Shown piece after piece: positions 1 to 11,523 of a stretch of 64,000 nt of DNA; position 1 is the stretch's first letter; each line of letters opens with the position of its first letter. The stretch is from Planomonospora sp. ID82291 (GTDB lineage Bacteria; Actinomycetota; Actinomycetes; Streptosporangiales; Streptosporangiaceae). Under the pieces are notes generated by a model. It ran no database searches. It was not told where the DNA came from and worked only from the letters and a program-made list of their open reading frames with translations. Made by a program: the position numbers and the translations under genes. The DNA lies in assembly GCF_015711645.1 (NCBI RefSeq), contig NZ_JABTEX010000001.1:1364001-1428000 (forward strand). Reading direction: 5' to 3'.

Positions 1-1155
1 AAGGAGGCGCAGATCTCCGCGACGGTCGCCAAGGCCGCGAAGATGGGCGACTACCTGCGCTACGCGATGTACGACAAGTACTTCAAGAAGCAGGGCTGCA
101 CCAGCACCTCGTGCCCGGCCGGCACCGGCAAGGACAGCTCCGCCTACCTGCTGAGCTGGTACTACGCCTGGGGCGGCGCGGCCGACCCGGCCGCCGGCTG
201 GGCCTGGCGGATCGGCTCCAGCCACAACCACTCCGGCTACCAGAACCCGATGGCCGCCTGGGTGCTGTCCAACGTGGACGCGCTCAAGCCCAAGGGCGCG
301 ACCGCCGTGGCGGACTGGACCATCAGCACCAAGCGGCAGCTGGAGTTCTACCGCTGGCTGCAGTCGTCCGAGGGCGCGATCGCCGGCGGCGCGACCAACA
401 GCTGGCAGGGCCACTACGCCACCCCGCCGTCGACCCTGCCGACCTTCTACGGCATGGCCTACGACTGGCAGCCGGTCTACCACGACCCGCCGTCGAACCA
501 GTGGTTCGGCTTCCAGGCGTGGTCGATGGAGCGGGTCGCGGAGCTGTACTACGCGACCGGCAACGCCGACGCCAAGGTCGTGCTGGACAAGTGGGTCAAG
601 TGGGCCACCGACAACACCACGGTCAACGCCGACGGGACCTACCAGATGCCCTCGACGCTGGTGTGGACCGGCCAGCCCGACACCTGGAACCCGGCGAGCC
701 CCGGCTCCAACTCCGGGCTGCACGTCAGCATCCGGGACTACACGACCGACGTGGGCGTGGCCGGCTCCTACGCCAAGGTGCTGATGTACTACGCGGCCAA
801 GTCCGGTGACACCAAGGCCCGGGACATCGCCAAGGGCCTGCTCGACGGCATGTGGAAGAACAACCAGGACGCCAAGGGCGTCTCCACCACCGAGACCAAG
901 GCCGACTACAACCGGCTCGACGACCCGGTCTACGTCCCGCCGGGCTGGACCGGCAAGATGCCCAACGGCGACGTGATCGACGGCAACTCGACCTTCCTGT
1001 CCATCCGCTCCTTCTACAAGAACGACCCGGACTGGCCGAAGGTGGACGCCTACCTGAAGGGCACCGGCCCCGCGCCGACCTTCACGTACCACCGCTTCTG
1101 GGCGCAGGTCGACGTCGCCGTCGCCCTCGCCGAGTACGGCCGGCTGTTCCCCTGA
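1..1155 (+). CDS. GH48 reducing-end cellobiohydrolase, C-terminal part (5' end outside window)
   Basis: The reading frame is open from base 1, so the N-terminus lies outside the window. The visible 384 residues match the C-terminal half of family 48 cellobiohydrolases, exo-acting secreted enzymes that release cellobiose from the reducing end of cellulose. Typical stretches are the [12 protein letters not shown] segment, the Trp/Tyr-rich tunnel residues and the terminal AEYGRLFP. The protein stops right after the catalytic domain, so any cellulose-binding module must be N-terminal, as in Thermobifida Cel48A. A strong hairpin follows. It is the first of four co-oriented plant-polysaccharide hydrolases. 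Family assignment is firm; exact activity is inferred. Confidence 0.93.
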   Translation, partial: KEAQISATVAKAAKMGDYLRYAMYDKYFKKQGCTSTSCPAGTGKDSSAYLLSWYYAWGGAADPAAGWAWRIGSSHNHSGYQNPMAAWVLSNVDALKPKGATAVADWTISTKRQLEFYRWLQSSEGAIAGGATNSWQGHYATPPSTLPTFYGMAYDWQPVYHDPPSNQWFGFQAWSMERVAELYYATGNADAKVVLDKWVKWATDNTTVNADGTYQMPSTLVWTGQPDTWNPASPGSNSGLHVSIRDYTTDVGVAGSYAKVLMYYAAKSGDTKARDIAKGLLDGMWKNNQDAKGVSTTETKADYNRLDDPVYVPPGWTGKMPNGDVIDGNSTFLSIRSFYKNDPDWPKVDAYLKGTGPAPTFTYHRFWAQVDVAVALAEYGRLFP

Positions 1156-1216
1156 CGCCCCCGGCACCCCTGACGCCGGGCCCGGCGCCTGACCCCGGGC
1201 CCGGCGCCTGAAAGAC

Positions 1217-3859
<2,643 letters not shown>

Positions 3860-3892
3860 GCGAGCCCGCCGAACCACCGACCCCACCGAACC

Positions 3893-3929
3893 CCCGGCCG
3901 GGCGTAGCGGACCCCTCCGCCCGGCCGGG
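3893..3929 (+). terminator. Hairpin between GH9 and GH5 genes
   Basis: A perfect 12-bp stem (3893-3904 with 3918-3929) with a 13-nt loop lies 33 bp after the GH9 stop codon. It may terminate transcription or stabilise the upstream mRNA. Confidence 0.55.
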
Positions 3930-3955
3930 TCCCCCCTTCCCCGAAGAGGCAGGTC

Positions 3956-5530
3956 ATGAGAGCACGACTGGCGGTCCTCGCCGCATTCCTCATCGCACTC
4001 GTCGTCCCGTCGATCGTCGCGATCACTCCCGCCCACGCCGCCACCGGCATCCACGTGAGCGGAACGAAGATCGTCGAAGCGGACGGCAGCAACCTCATCT
4101 TGCGCGGCACCTCCCACGCGCACACCTGGTACACGAACCGGACGGCCTCCTTCGCCGGCATCAAGTCGCTGGGCGCCAACGCCGTGCGCGTGGTGCTGAG
4201 CGGCGGCCGGTGGACGCCCAACAACGCCGCCGACGTGGCGAACGTCGTCTCGCTGTGTAAGCAGAACAAGCTCATCTGCGTGCTGGAGAACCACGACACC
4301 ACCGGGTACGGCGAGCAGGGCGGCGCCTACACCCTGGACCAGGCGGTGGACTACTGGGTCGGCGTGAAGAGCGCGCTGGACGGCCAGGAGGACTACGTCA
4401 TCATCAACATCGGCAACGAGCCGATCGGCAACACCGCCGTCACCCCGGGCTGGACCGAGGCCACCTCCAATGCGATCAAGCGCATGCGCGGCGCCGGGTT
4501 CGACCACGCGCTGATGGTCGACGCCCCCAACTGGGGCCAGGACTGGTCCTTCACCATGCGCGACAACGCCAGGACCGTGGCCGCCGCCGACCCCGACAAG
4601 AACACGATCTTCTCCATCCACATGTACGGCGTGTTCGACACCTCCGCCGAGGTGATCGCCTACATGGACGCCTTCAAGACGGCCGGCCTGCCGCTGGTCG
4701 TCGGCGAGTTCGGGCACGACCACTCCGACGGCAACCCCGACGAGGACACGATCATGGCCCAGGCGCAGGCGCGCGGCCTGGGGTACTTCGGCTGGTCCTG
4801 GAGCGGCAACGGCGGCGGCGTCGAGTACCTCGACCAGGTCACCGACTTCGACGCGAACGCCCTGACCAGCTGGGGCCGGCGCCTGTTCAACGGCGCCGAC
4901 GGCATCGCGCAGACCGCCGTCGAGGCGAAGATCTACGGCGGCGGCTCCGGCGGCGACACCGAGGACCCGTCCAGGCCCGGCACCCCGGTCGCCTCGGCGA
5001 TCACCTCCTCCGGCGCGACCCTGACCTGGACCGCCTCCACCGACAACGTCCGCGTCACCGGATACGACGTCTACCGCGGCGCCACCCGGCTCGCCTCCAC
5101 CACCACCAACTCCGCCACCCTGACCGGCCTGAACGCCAACACCGCCTACACCGTCCACGTCGTCGCCCGCGACGCCGCCGGCAACACCTCCGCCGCCTCG
5201 GCCGCCACGACCTTCACCACCCTGACCGGGCCCGGCGGCAGCGCCTGCACGCCCGGCTACAAGGTCGTCAACGCCTGGCAGGGCGGCTTCCAGGGCGAGG
5301 TCACCATCAACTGCATCAGCGCCGTCACCTCGTGGAAGACCACGCTGACCTACCCGGCCGGCGTGAACATCACCCAGAACTGGAGCTCGACCCTGTCGGC
5401 CTCCGGCGGCGCGTTCACCTTCACCAACGCCGCCTGGAACGGCTCCGTCCCGGCCGGCGGCTCGGCCACCTTCGGTTTCATCGGCACCTGGAGCGGCTCG
5501 GGCGCCCCGCCCGCCCCCGCCTTCTCCTGA
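3956..5530 (+). CDS. GH5 glycanase, probably beta-mannanase (GH5-FN3-CBM2)
   Basis: This 524-residue secreted protein has a signal peptide (1-29, cleavage after AHA), a GH5 TIM barrel (about 30-325), an FN3 domain (about 334-420) and a CBM2-like module (about 425-524). The acid/base Glu is in IGNEPIGN and the nucleophile Glu in VVGEFGH. The N-terminal IHVSGTKIVEADG and SHAHTWY stretches resemble subfamily GH5_8 mannanases of Streptomyces, so mannan hydrolysis is more likely than cellulose hydrolysis. The CBM2 keeps three Trp (AWQGG, QNWSS, AAWNG) but lacks the usual C-terminal Cys; its second Cys lies in an internal strand. The start has an AGAGGCAGG box. FN3 and CBM2 stretches are identical in DNA to parts of the next gene. 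Confidence 0.9.
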   Translation: MRARLAVLAAFLIALVVPSIVAITPAHAATGIHVSGTKIVEADGSNLILRGTSHAHTWYTNRTASFAGIKSLGANAVRVVLSGGRWTPNNAADVANVVSLCKQNKLICVLENHDTTGYGEQGGAYTLDQAVDYWVGVKSALDGQEDYVIINIGNEPIGNTAVTPGWTEATSNAIKRMRGAGFDHALMVDAPNWGQDWSFTMRDNARTVAAADPDKNTIFSIHMYGVFDTSAEVIAYMDAFKTAGLPLVVGEFGHDHSDGNPDEDTIMAQAQARGLGYFGWSWSGNGGGVEYLDQVTDFDANALTSWGRRLFNGADGIAQTAVEAKIYGGGSGGDTEDPSRPGTPVASAITSSGATLTWTASTDNVRVTGYDVYRGATRLASTTTNSATLTGLNANTAYTVHVVARDAAGNTSAASAATTFTTLTGPGGSACTPGYKVVNAWQGGFQGEVTINCISAVTSWKTTLTYPAGVNITQNWSSTLSASGGAFTFTNAAWNGSVPAGGSATFGFIGTWSGSGAPPAPAFS

Positions 5531-5542
5531 CCCCGCCCACCC

Positions 5543-5573
5543 AGGGGGTACGGCCCGCCGGGCCGTACCCCCT
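5543..5573 (+). terminator. Strong hairpin after the GH5 gene
   Basis: A perfect 14-bp stem (5543-5556 with 5560-5573) with a 3-nt loop begins 12 bp after the stop codon. It would separate the GH5 and GH10 transcripts. Confidence 0.7.
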
Positions 5574-5588
5574 CCCCTCGACCTGCTT

Positions 5589-5601
5589 CCGAAAATTTCG
5601 G
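5589..5601. promoter_or_regulatory. Candidate operator upstream of the xylanase gene
   Basis: The sequence CCGAAAATTTCGG is a palindrome around one central base, 40 bp before the GH10 start. A related half (GTAAATTTCTG) follows at 5611. GAAA-TTTC palindromes of this kind are reported upstream of actinomycete xylanase genes as regulator-binding sites. No similar site lies before the other three hydrolases in view. The function is inferred. Confidence 0.45.
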
Positions 5602-5641
5602 ATAAAAGCCGTAAATTTCTGAACCACGGAAAGGGACCAGC

Positions 5642-7279
5642 ATGTCCAGACTCCGCCGGGCGCTCCTGACCGGAGTGCTCGCCGTCCTCCCGGCCACCGC
5701 GGTCGCGGCCCTGCCCGCCTCCCCCGCGCAGGCCTCCTCACCCCTGCGCGTCCACGCCGCGGCGCACGGCAAGTTCATCGGCACCGCGCTCGCCACCGCG
5801 CCGCTGGCGAACGAGGCGGCCTACCGCACCATCGCGGCCACGGAGTTCAACCAGGTCACGGCCGAGAACGCGATGAAGTGGGACGCCACCGAGCCCGGCC
5901 CGAACCAGTTCACCTTCACCGGCGCGGACCAGATCATGGCCTTCGCCGAGCAGAACGACCAGCAGGTGCACGGGCACACGCTGGTCTGGCACAACCAGAC
6001 GCCCACCTGGGTGCAGAACCTCGGCGCCGCCGAGCTGCGCGCGGCCATGCAGAACCACATCGGCAGGGTCGCCGGCCGCTACGCGACCAACCCGGCCCTC
6101 ACGTCGTGGGACGTGGTGAACGAGGTCTTCGAGGAGAACGGGAGCCTGCGCAACTCGTTCTGGTACCAGAAGCTCGGCGAGGGCTACATCGCCGACGCCT
6201 TCCGGTACGCCCGCGCGGCCGACCCCGACGCCCGGCTCTGCATCAACGACTACAACGTCGAGGGCGTCAACGCCAAGAGCACCGCGATGTACAACCTGGT
6301 CAAGGCGCTCCGGGCGCAGAACGTGCCGGTCGACTGCGTCGGCTTCCAGAGCCACCTGGCGATCCAGTACGGCTTCCCGAACATCCAGGAGAACATGCAG
6401 CGCTTCGCCGACCTGGGGGTGGAGGTCCGGGTCACCGAGATCGACGTCCGGATGCAGACGCCCCGGACCTCGGCCAAGGACGCCACCCAGGCCACCTACT
6501 ACTCCAACGTGGTCAAGGCCTGCCTGGCGGTGAGCCGCTGCTCCGGCGTCACGATCTGGGGCTTCACCGACAGGCACTCCTGGGTGCCGGACACCTTCTC
6601 CGGCCAGGGCGCGGCCCTGATCTACGACGAGAACTACGGCAGGAAGCCGTCCTACACCGCGGTGCACGACGCCCTGGCCGGTCCCCCGACGGACCCGGAC
6701 GACACCGAGGACCCGTCCAGGCCCGGCACCCCGGTCGCCTCGGCGATCACCTCCTCCGGCGCGACCCTGACCTGGACCGCCTCCACCGACAACGTCCGCG
6801 TCACCGGATACGACGTCTACCGCGGCGCCACCCGGCTCGCCTCCACCACCACCAACTCCGCCACCCTCACCGGCCTGGCCCCCGAGACCGCCTACACCGT
6901 CCACGTCGTCGCCCGCGACGCCGCCGGCAACACCTCCGCCGCCTCCGAGACCACCACCTTCACCACCCCCGCCGGACCCGGCGGCGGCACCGGCTGCACC
7001 GCCGCCTACCGCACCGTCAACGCCTGGCAGGGCGGCTTCCAGGGCGAGGTCAAGGTCACCTGCGCCGAACCCGTCACCTCCTGGAAGACCACGCTGACCT
7101 ACCCGGCCGGCGTGAACATCACCCAGAACTGGAGCTCGACCCTGTCGGCCTCCGGCACCGCCTACACCTTCACCAACGCCGCCTGGAACGGCGCCCTCGG
7201 CGCCGGCGGTTCGGCCACCTTCGGCTTCATCGGCACCTGGAACGGCACCGGCGCCCCGCCCGCGCCCACCCTCTCCTGA
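5642..7279 (+). CDS. GH10 endo-1,4-beta-xylanase (GH10-FN3-CBM2)
   Basis: The 545-residue secreted xylanase has a signal peptide (1-31), a GH10 barrel (about 32-345), FN3 (about 355-440) and CBM2 (about 446-545). The acid/base Glu lies in TSWDVVNEVF and the nucleophile Glu in VRVTEIDVR, both diagnostic of GH10; the substrate-binding segments WDATEP and HGHTLVWHNQTP are intact. It hydrolyses internal xylan linkages outside the cell. The ATG follows a GGAAAGGGA box. A GAAA-TTTC palindrome 40 bp upstream suggests xylan-responsive control. The FN3 and CBM2 share long stretches of identical DNA with the GH5 gene. Confidence 0.95.
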   Translation: MSRLRRALLTGVLAVLPATAVAALPASPAQASSPLRVHAAAHGKFIGTALATAPLANEAAYRTIAATEFNQVTAENAMKWDATEPGPNQFTFTGADQIMAFAEQNDQQVHGHTLVWHNQTPTWVQNLGAAELRAAMQNHIGRVAGRYATNPALTSWDVVNEVFEENGSLRNSFWYQKLGEGYIADAFRYARAADPDARLCINDYNVEGVNAKSTAMYNLVKALRAQNVPVDCVGFQSHLAIQYGFPNIQENMQRFADLGVEVRVTEIDVRMQTPRTSAKDATQATYYSNVVKACLAVSRCSGVTIWGFTDRHSWVPDTFSGQGAALIYDENYGRKPSYTAVHDALAGPPTDPDDTEDPSRPGTPVASAITSSGATLTWTASTDNVRVTGYDVYRGATRLASTTTNSATLTGLAPETAYTVHVVARDAAGNTSAASETTTFTTPAGPGGGTGCTAAYRTVNAWQGGFQGEVKVTCAEPVTSWKTTLTYPAGVNITQNWSSTLSASGTAYTFTNAAWNGALGAGGSATFGFIGTWNGTGAPPAPTLS

Positions 7280-7293
7280 CCCTCCCGCCCACC

Positions 7294-7333
7294 CCTGAGG
7301 GCGGGCGGTCCGCACGGACCGGCCGCCCTCAGG
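7294..7333. terminator. Bidirectional hairpin between GH10 and the SGNH hydrolase gene
   Basis: Two 19-nt arms (7294-7312 and 7315-7333) pair at 18 of 19 positions across a 2-nt loop. The right arm overlaps the stop codon of the converging minus-strand gene, so one element can serve both transcripts. Confidence 0.7.
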
Positions 7334-8060
7334 AGGTCCCGCGCTCCCGCAGGGCGGCGACCAGCCAGCGGGCGATGCGCGCGTGGCCCTCGCCCGTGGG
7401 ATGGACGCCGTCGGGCAGGGTCAGCTCGCGACCCCAGCGCATGCCGAGCGGGTCGAGGAACGGCACGCCGGCCCTCGACGCGGCGAGCGCGACGGCGTTC
7501 CTGACGCCGTAGGCCCAGCGCGGCGCGTCCCCCATCCACAGCGGGCCGACCACCACGACCCGGGTGCCGGGCCAGTGCCCGGCGACCGTCCGCAGCAGCC
7601 GCGCGGCGGCCTGGTAGACCGCCCCCGGCCGGGTGCCGCGGTCGTTGTGCCCGCCGGAGACGATCAGCAGGTCGGGCGCCGGGCGCCAGGCGAGCTCCCG
7701 GACGAAGGAGTCCTGGAAGGTCCGGCCCACCCGGCCCGGGTTGACGAATCCGGTCCCGCCCATCCCCGCGGTGATCAACTGCCAGCCCAGCTCGCGCGCG
7801 CTCCTGGCGGCGTAGCTCTCCCAGCGCTCGACCGGGCCCGACCCGACGGTGAAGCTGTCCCCGATGACCATCACCACCGGAGCCGCCGCGCGGGCCGCCA
7901 TGGGCCGCGCCGCACCCGACCCGCCGGTCGGCCGGCCGTCCCGCCCGCCGTCCGGCGCCGTCCCGCCCGCCGGCGGGGCGCATCCCGGGAGCAGGCAGCA
8001 GAGCAGCACGGCGAGTGCGGAGGAGAACGCTCCGCGCCGCTTTCGCAAAAGCCCGTGCAT
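7329..8060 (-). CDS. Lipoprotein SGNH/GDSL hydrolase
   Basis: The chosen start gives 243 residues with a lipoprotein signal peptide ending in the lipobox LLPGC. The SGNH blocks are in order: GDSF (nucleophile Ser), the Gly of GMGGTG, GGHND (the Asn block) and DGVHPTGEGH (catalytic Asp and His). Such enzymes are extracytoplasmic esterases or lipases. Next to a hemicellulase cluster, an acetyl-ester deacylase is possible but unproven. The start at 8060 follows a GAGG box and gives a clean signal peptide; the open frame extends far upstream but has no coding character there. It converges on the xylanase gene. Confidence 0.85.
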   Translation of the reverse strand: MHGLLRKRRGAFSSALAVLLCCLLPGCAPPAGGTAPDGGRDGRPTGGSGAARPMAARAAAPVVMVIGDSFTVGSGPVERWESYAARSARELGWQLITAGMGGTGFVNPGRVGRTFQDSFVRELAWRPAPDLLIVSGGHNDRGTRPGAVYQAAARLLRTVAGHWPGTRVVVVGPLWMGDAPRWAYGVRNAVALAASRAGVPFLDPLGMRWGRELTLPDGVHPTGEGHARIARWLVAALRERGTS

Positions 8061-8476
8061 GCCACCTCGGAGAACCGTGGACCGCTGATGTGGATGCGGT
8101 TCCCGGAGCGCTCGTCGCGCCCGTGACCTGCGGCGGACACCCTCACCCGGGGGAGATCCGCGGTCACGGCCGCCCCAGGGGACCGCCTTGAGCACTCGGC
8201 ATTCTAACCAGGCGGACCGGTCGGCCGAGGCGATCCCGAAACGAAAGAATTTACCTTCCAAAAGGTCCGGAAATATCCATGTATTTGTCAGTGGAATAGC
8301 CGGCCCGGCCAGGGAAACGCCCATGCATGCGTCAGGGAACGGCGACCCGCCGGGGAGCCCTTGGGGGGAGGGATCCGTCAACACTCCGTGATCCCCCGGC
8401 CACGACCGAGGAGACGACCATCCGGGACCGCTCCGCACCCCCTCCCCGCCGCGGACCGCGCGCGGGAGGCCGGAGC
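8061..8476. other. 416-bp intergenic region, no gene seen
   Basis: This gap between two minus-strand genes must hold the promoter of the SGNH hydrolase. An AT-richer island (about 8235-8300) contains a small stem, ACCTT-CCAA-AAGGT. No known riboswitch, RNA gene or convincing ORF was recognised. Confidence 0.5.
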
Positions 8477-9532
8477 TCAGCCGACGTGCGAGGCGGGGGC
8501 GGTCCAGGTGTTGCAGTAGCCGGGGCGCGCGTACTTCCAGCCGTGGTCGAGCCATCCGGCGAAGTTCTGGCCGTTGCCGTGGTCGCGCCGGCCCAGCCCG
8601 TTCTGGTCGTCGCCCCGGCTGTACTCCATCTCCAGTACGGCCTGCCAGCGGGCCGCGGTGACGCCGAGCGGGACCCGGACGGTCCGCATGAAGGCCCCGG
8701 CGAAGCACTGGGCCTGCAGCTCCGACCGGCGCGAGTGCGCGTTCTGGGCGGTCTTGGACTTGGCGGAGACCTCCCACCACCACGCGCCGCCGATCCCGGC
8801 CATGGACTGCACGTGGTGGCCGTACTCGTGGGCGAGCACCGACAGGTAGGGCACGTGGTTGCTCGCCGGGTCGATCCGGCCGGTCTCCTCGATCAGGTGC
8901 GAGAGCCCGATGTACATCCCCCGGTTGGAGGGGCAGTAGTAGGCGGCGGCGCCGGAGGCGGGGTAGCTGCCGCAGGGGCCGCGTCCCGGGCGCGTCCAGA
9001 AGACCCGGCGGGGCTGCTGGAAGACCGCTCGGGCCTGGGAGAACTTGGCGGCCCAGGCCCGGTCCAGGCAGGTGGTGGCCGCGTTCAGGAAGGCGAGCAT
9101 GTCCTTCGCCTGGGCCGAGGGCCGCGACGCCTGGCAGGTGGTGGGGCGCATCATGCCGGTGCCGTACAGCGGGTTGCGCTTGAGCCGGACGCCGGTCTGG
9201 GACCGCTGCATGTACCGCAGGTCGACGGCCGCGGCGCGGCGCCCGGCGGTCCGGTCCGCGGCCGTGCTCCCGCCCGCCAGCGCGATCTCCGCCTCGCCCA
9301 GCGCGCCGAGGTCGAGCCTGCGCGGCGGGCTGAAGGTGGGCGGGTCGACCTCCGCCCTCTCCGCCGGGGCGGGCACGGCCCGCTCGGTGGCCGTCGGCGC
9401 GCTCCCCGGGCCCGCCGGGACCGCCGCCTCGTCCCCGTCCGCCAGGGCGGCCACCAGCACGACGGCGGTGAAGGTCGTCGCGAGGACGCCGAAGACACCG
9501 AAGACCAGAGGACTCGACCGGCGCGGGCGCAT
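8477..9532 (-). CDS. Membrane-anchored neutral zinc metallopeptidase (YpfJ-like)
   Basis: This 351-residue protein has an N-terminal transmembrane anchor (about 10-32), a Pro/Ala-rich linker and a putative metallopeptidase domain of the PF04228 type. The zinc motif HEYGHH is followed by SRRSELQAQCFAG, which supplies the third ligand Glu as in that family. The catalytic part should be extracytoplasmic, and its cysteines may form disulfides. The start at 9532 is preferred because GAGAGG precedes it and the hydrophobic anchor follows. Substrate unknown. Confidence 0.82.
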   Translation of the reverse strand: MRPRRSSPLVFGVFGVLATTFTAVVLVAALADGDEAAVPAGPGSAPTATERAVPAPAERAEVDPPTFSPPRRLDLGALGEAEIALAGGSTAADRTAGRRAAAVDLRYMQRSQTGVRLKRNPLYGTGMMRPTTCQASRPSAQAKDMLAFLNAATTCLDRAWAAKFSQARAVFQQPRRVFWTRPGRGPCGSYPASGAAAYYCPSNRGMYIGLSHLIEETGRIDPASNHVPYLSVLAHEYGHHVQSMAGIGGAWWWEVSAKSKTAQNAHSRRSELQAQCFAGAFMRTVRVPLGVTAARWQAVLEMEYSRGDDQNGLGRRDHGNGQNFAGWLDHGWKYARPGYCNTWTAPASHVG

Positions 9533-9666
9533 CTGACCGCCTCTCGGGGAAGACTGGACCACCGCGCGGCAATCTAGCGGATAGACCACCAGATAACTGT
9601 ATTGACCGAAAAATCATGATACGGCGGGCCGTCATGTCCCGGCCGTTCTCGATAGGCTGCCGATCC

Positions 9667-11343
9667 ATGGCGGGATCTCTCTTTCATCGGACGGCCCATC
9701 GCATGGCCGGGAGCCTGGTCGCGGCGGCCGTACTCGCACTGGCCGCGGGCCCGTCCCCGGCGTCCGCCGGCACGGCGGGCACCGCGTCCGTCCGGGCGGA
9801 CGCGGTGAAGAGCGACGTGGTCGAGCTCGAACTGCGGCCGGACGGCGTGCTGCACGTCAAGGAGACCGTCGAGTTCACCGGCGGCGCGCCGACGCGGACG
9901 CTCGTCGGCCGGACGCGCTACGACGACGGCAACGACCGGCTCTACCAGGTCACCGGGTTCAAGGGCGACGGCACGCTCTCCGGCGACTCGATCACCCTGA
10001 AGGGCTCCGGCACCGCGACGATCGAGTACGACGTCAAGGGCACGGTGACCCCGCTCGCCGACATCCAGGAGCTGCGCTGGTACGCCGTGGGCGGCTGGTC
10101 CGTCCCGGTGGAGCAGGCCACGGTCAAGGCGACCGGGCCCGCCCAGATGCAGAACCTGTCCTGCTTCGCCGGAGTGCTGGCCTCCGCGGTCGCCTGCACC
10201 GCCGCCTCCTTCGACCACACCGGGACCAGCGCGGAGTTCGAGCAGCAGGGCCTCGGCGCCGGCGAGGTGCTGACCGTGATCATCGGCTACCCGGCCGGAG
10301 CCACCACCGGCGCGCCCGTCCTGGAGCGCCGCTTCGAGCTGTCCAACGCCTTCACGCTCAACGCCGTCACCGGCGGCGCGCTGGCCGGCCTGCTGCTCCT
10401 GCTCCTCGGCGGCCTCGGCCTGCTCTACTGGACCCGCGGTCGCGACGCCCGCGTGGTCGGCCACGAGTCGAGCTCGCTCACCCCGATCGAGAACGGCCAC
10501 TTCGCCCCGCCGGACGGGGTGCGCCCCGGCCAGATCGGCACGCTCATGGACGAGCAGGCCGACGTGATCGACGTGACCGCCACCATCGTGGACCTGGCCG
10601 TCCGGGGCTACATCCGGATCGACGAGCGGCCCCGGCAGACCTACGACACCCCGGACTGGACGCTGGTCCGGCTGGCCGGCGCCCCCGTCGGCTCGCTGCT
10701 GCCGTACGAGCGGGCGCTCTACGAGGCCGTCTTCCACGGCCGCGACGCGGTGCTGCTCTCGGAGCTCAAGGGCTCCTTCGGCGCCGAACTCGGCAAGGTC
10801 CGCCAGGCGCTCTACCACGACGTGGTCACCCAGGGCTGGTTCGCCCGCCGCCCCGACACCGTCCGCACGCGCTGGACCACCCTGGGCGTGGCGCTCACCC
10901 TCGGCGGGGTGCTCGCCACCGTGGCGCTGGCCTGGTTCACCACGTACGGCCTGCTCGGCCTCGCGCTGATCATCGCCGGCGCGGCCCTGGCCGTCGGCGG
11001 GCAGTACATGCCCGCCAAGACCGCCAAGGGCGCCGCCGCCCTCGCCCACACCCTGGGCTTCCGGGAGTACCTGTCGTCGGCCGAGCTCGGCGCGGACGTC
11101 CCCGCGGCCCAGCGGGTCGAGCTGTTCTCCCGCTACCTGCCCTACGCCGTGATCTTCGACTGCGTGGACCGCTGGGCCCGCGTGGTCTCCTCCGTCACCG
11201 GCGACGGGCAGCAGGCCGACAACCTGTACTGGTACCACGGCCCGGCCGAGTGGGACCTGTCGAAGTTCGCCGACTCCATGCGGACCTTCACCATGACCAC
11301 CTCCGGCGCCATCTCCACCACCCGCCAGTTCCGGTCCCTCTGA
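9667..11343 (+). CDS. DUF2207 family membrane protein
   Basis: This 558-residue protein has a signal peptide or anchor (to about 34), an extracytoplasmic beta-rich DUF2207 region (about 45-225), a transmembrane helix near 245-262 (LAGLLLLLLGGLGLLYW) and a cytoplasmic part with one or two further hydrophobic segments near 405-445. The family is widespread in actinobacteria with no established function. The ATG at 9667 is chosen because a TAGGCT box ends 8 nt before it, fitting a leaderless transcript. It diverges from the metallopeptidase gene. Confidence 0.75.
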   Translation: MAGSLFHRTAHRMAGSLVAAAVLALAAGPSPASAGTAGTASVRADAVKSDVVELELRPDGVLHVKETVEFTGGAPTRTLVGRTRYDDGNDRLYQVTGFKGDGTLSGDSITLKGSGTATIEYDVKGTVTPLADIQELRWYAVGGWSVPVEQATVKATGPAQMQNLSCFAGVLASAVACTAASFDHTGTSAEFEQQGLGAGEVLTVIIGYPAGATTGAPVLERRFELSNAFTLNAVTGGALAGLLLLLLGGLGLLYWTRGRDARVVGHESSSLTPIENGHFAPPDGVRPGQIGTLMDEQADVIDVTATIVDLAVRGYIRIDERPRQTYDTPDWTLVRLAGAPVGSLLPYERALYEAVFHGRDAVLLSELKGSFGAELGKVRQALYHDVVTQGWFARRPDTVRTRWTTLGVALTLGGVLATVALAWFTTYGLLGLALIIAGAALAVGGQYMPAKTAKGAAALAHTLGFREYLSSAELGADVPAAQRVELFSRYLPYAVIFDCVDRWARVVSSVTGDGQQADNLYWYHGPAEWDLSKFADSMRTFTMTTSGAISTTRQFRSL

Positions 11344-11523
11344 CACACGCAATACCACGGAAGGTAAATAAAAAGTAACGTAAAGTCAGGCGGGTGCTCT
11401 CTGCCCATGTCGACGAAAGCTGTCGCGTCCGCAAGGACGATGGCTGCGTCTGCACCCTGACCGCAGTCCTCCTCCCCGCCGGAGACCTCGACCGGATCAG
11501 ATCGGCTGACGTGTCCGCTCTCG

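Noticed and set aside
8240-8400. Riboswitch before the SGNH hydrolase gene
   Set aside because: No conserved core of the c-di-AMP, cobalamin or other common actinobacterial riboswitches could be recognised.
7329-9668. 779-residue fusion of the SGNH hydrolase with upstream sequence
   Set aside because: The extra N-terminal frame lies antisense to nothing useful, has no domain, and overlaps the metallopeptidase gene; the ATG at 8060 starts a perfect lipoprotein signal.
11394-11523. Small Cys-containing ORF after the DUF2207 gene
   Set aside because: It starts at GTG without a ribosome-binding site, runs into the asparaginase gene in antisense and shows no coding bias.
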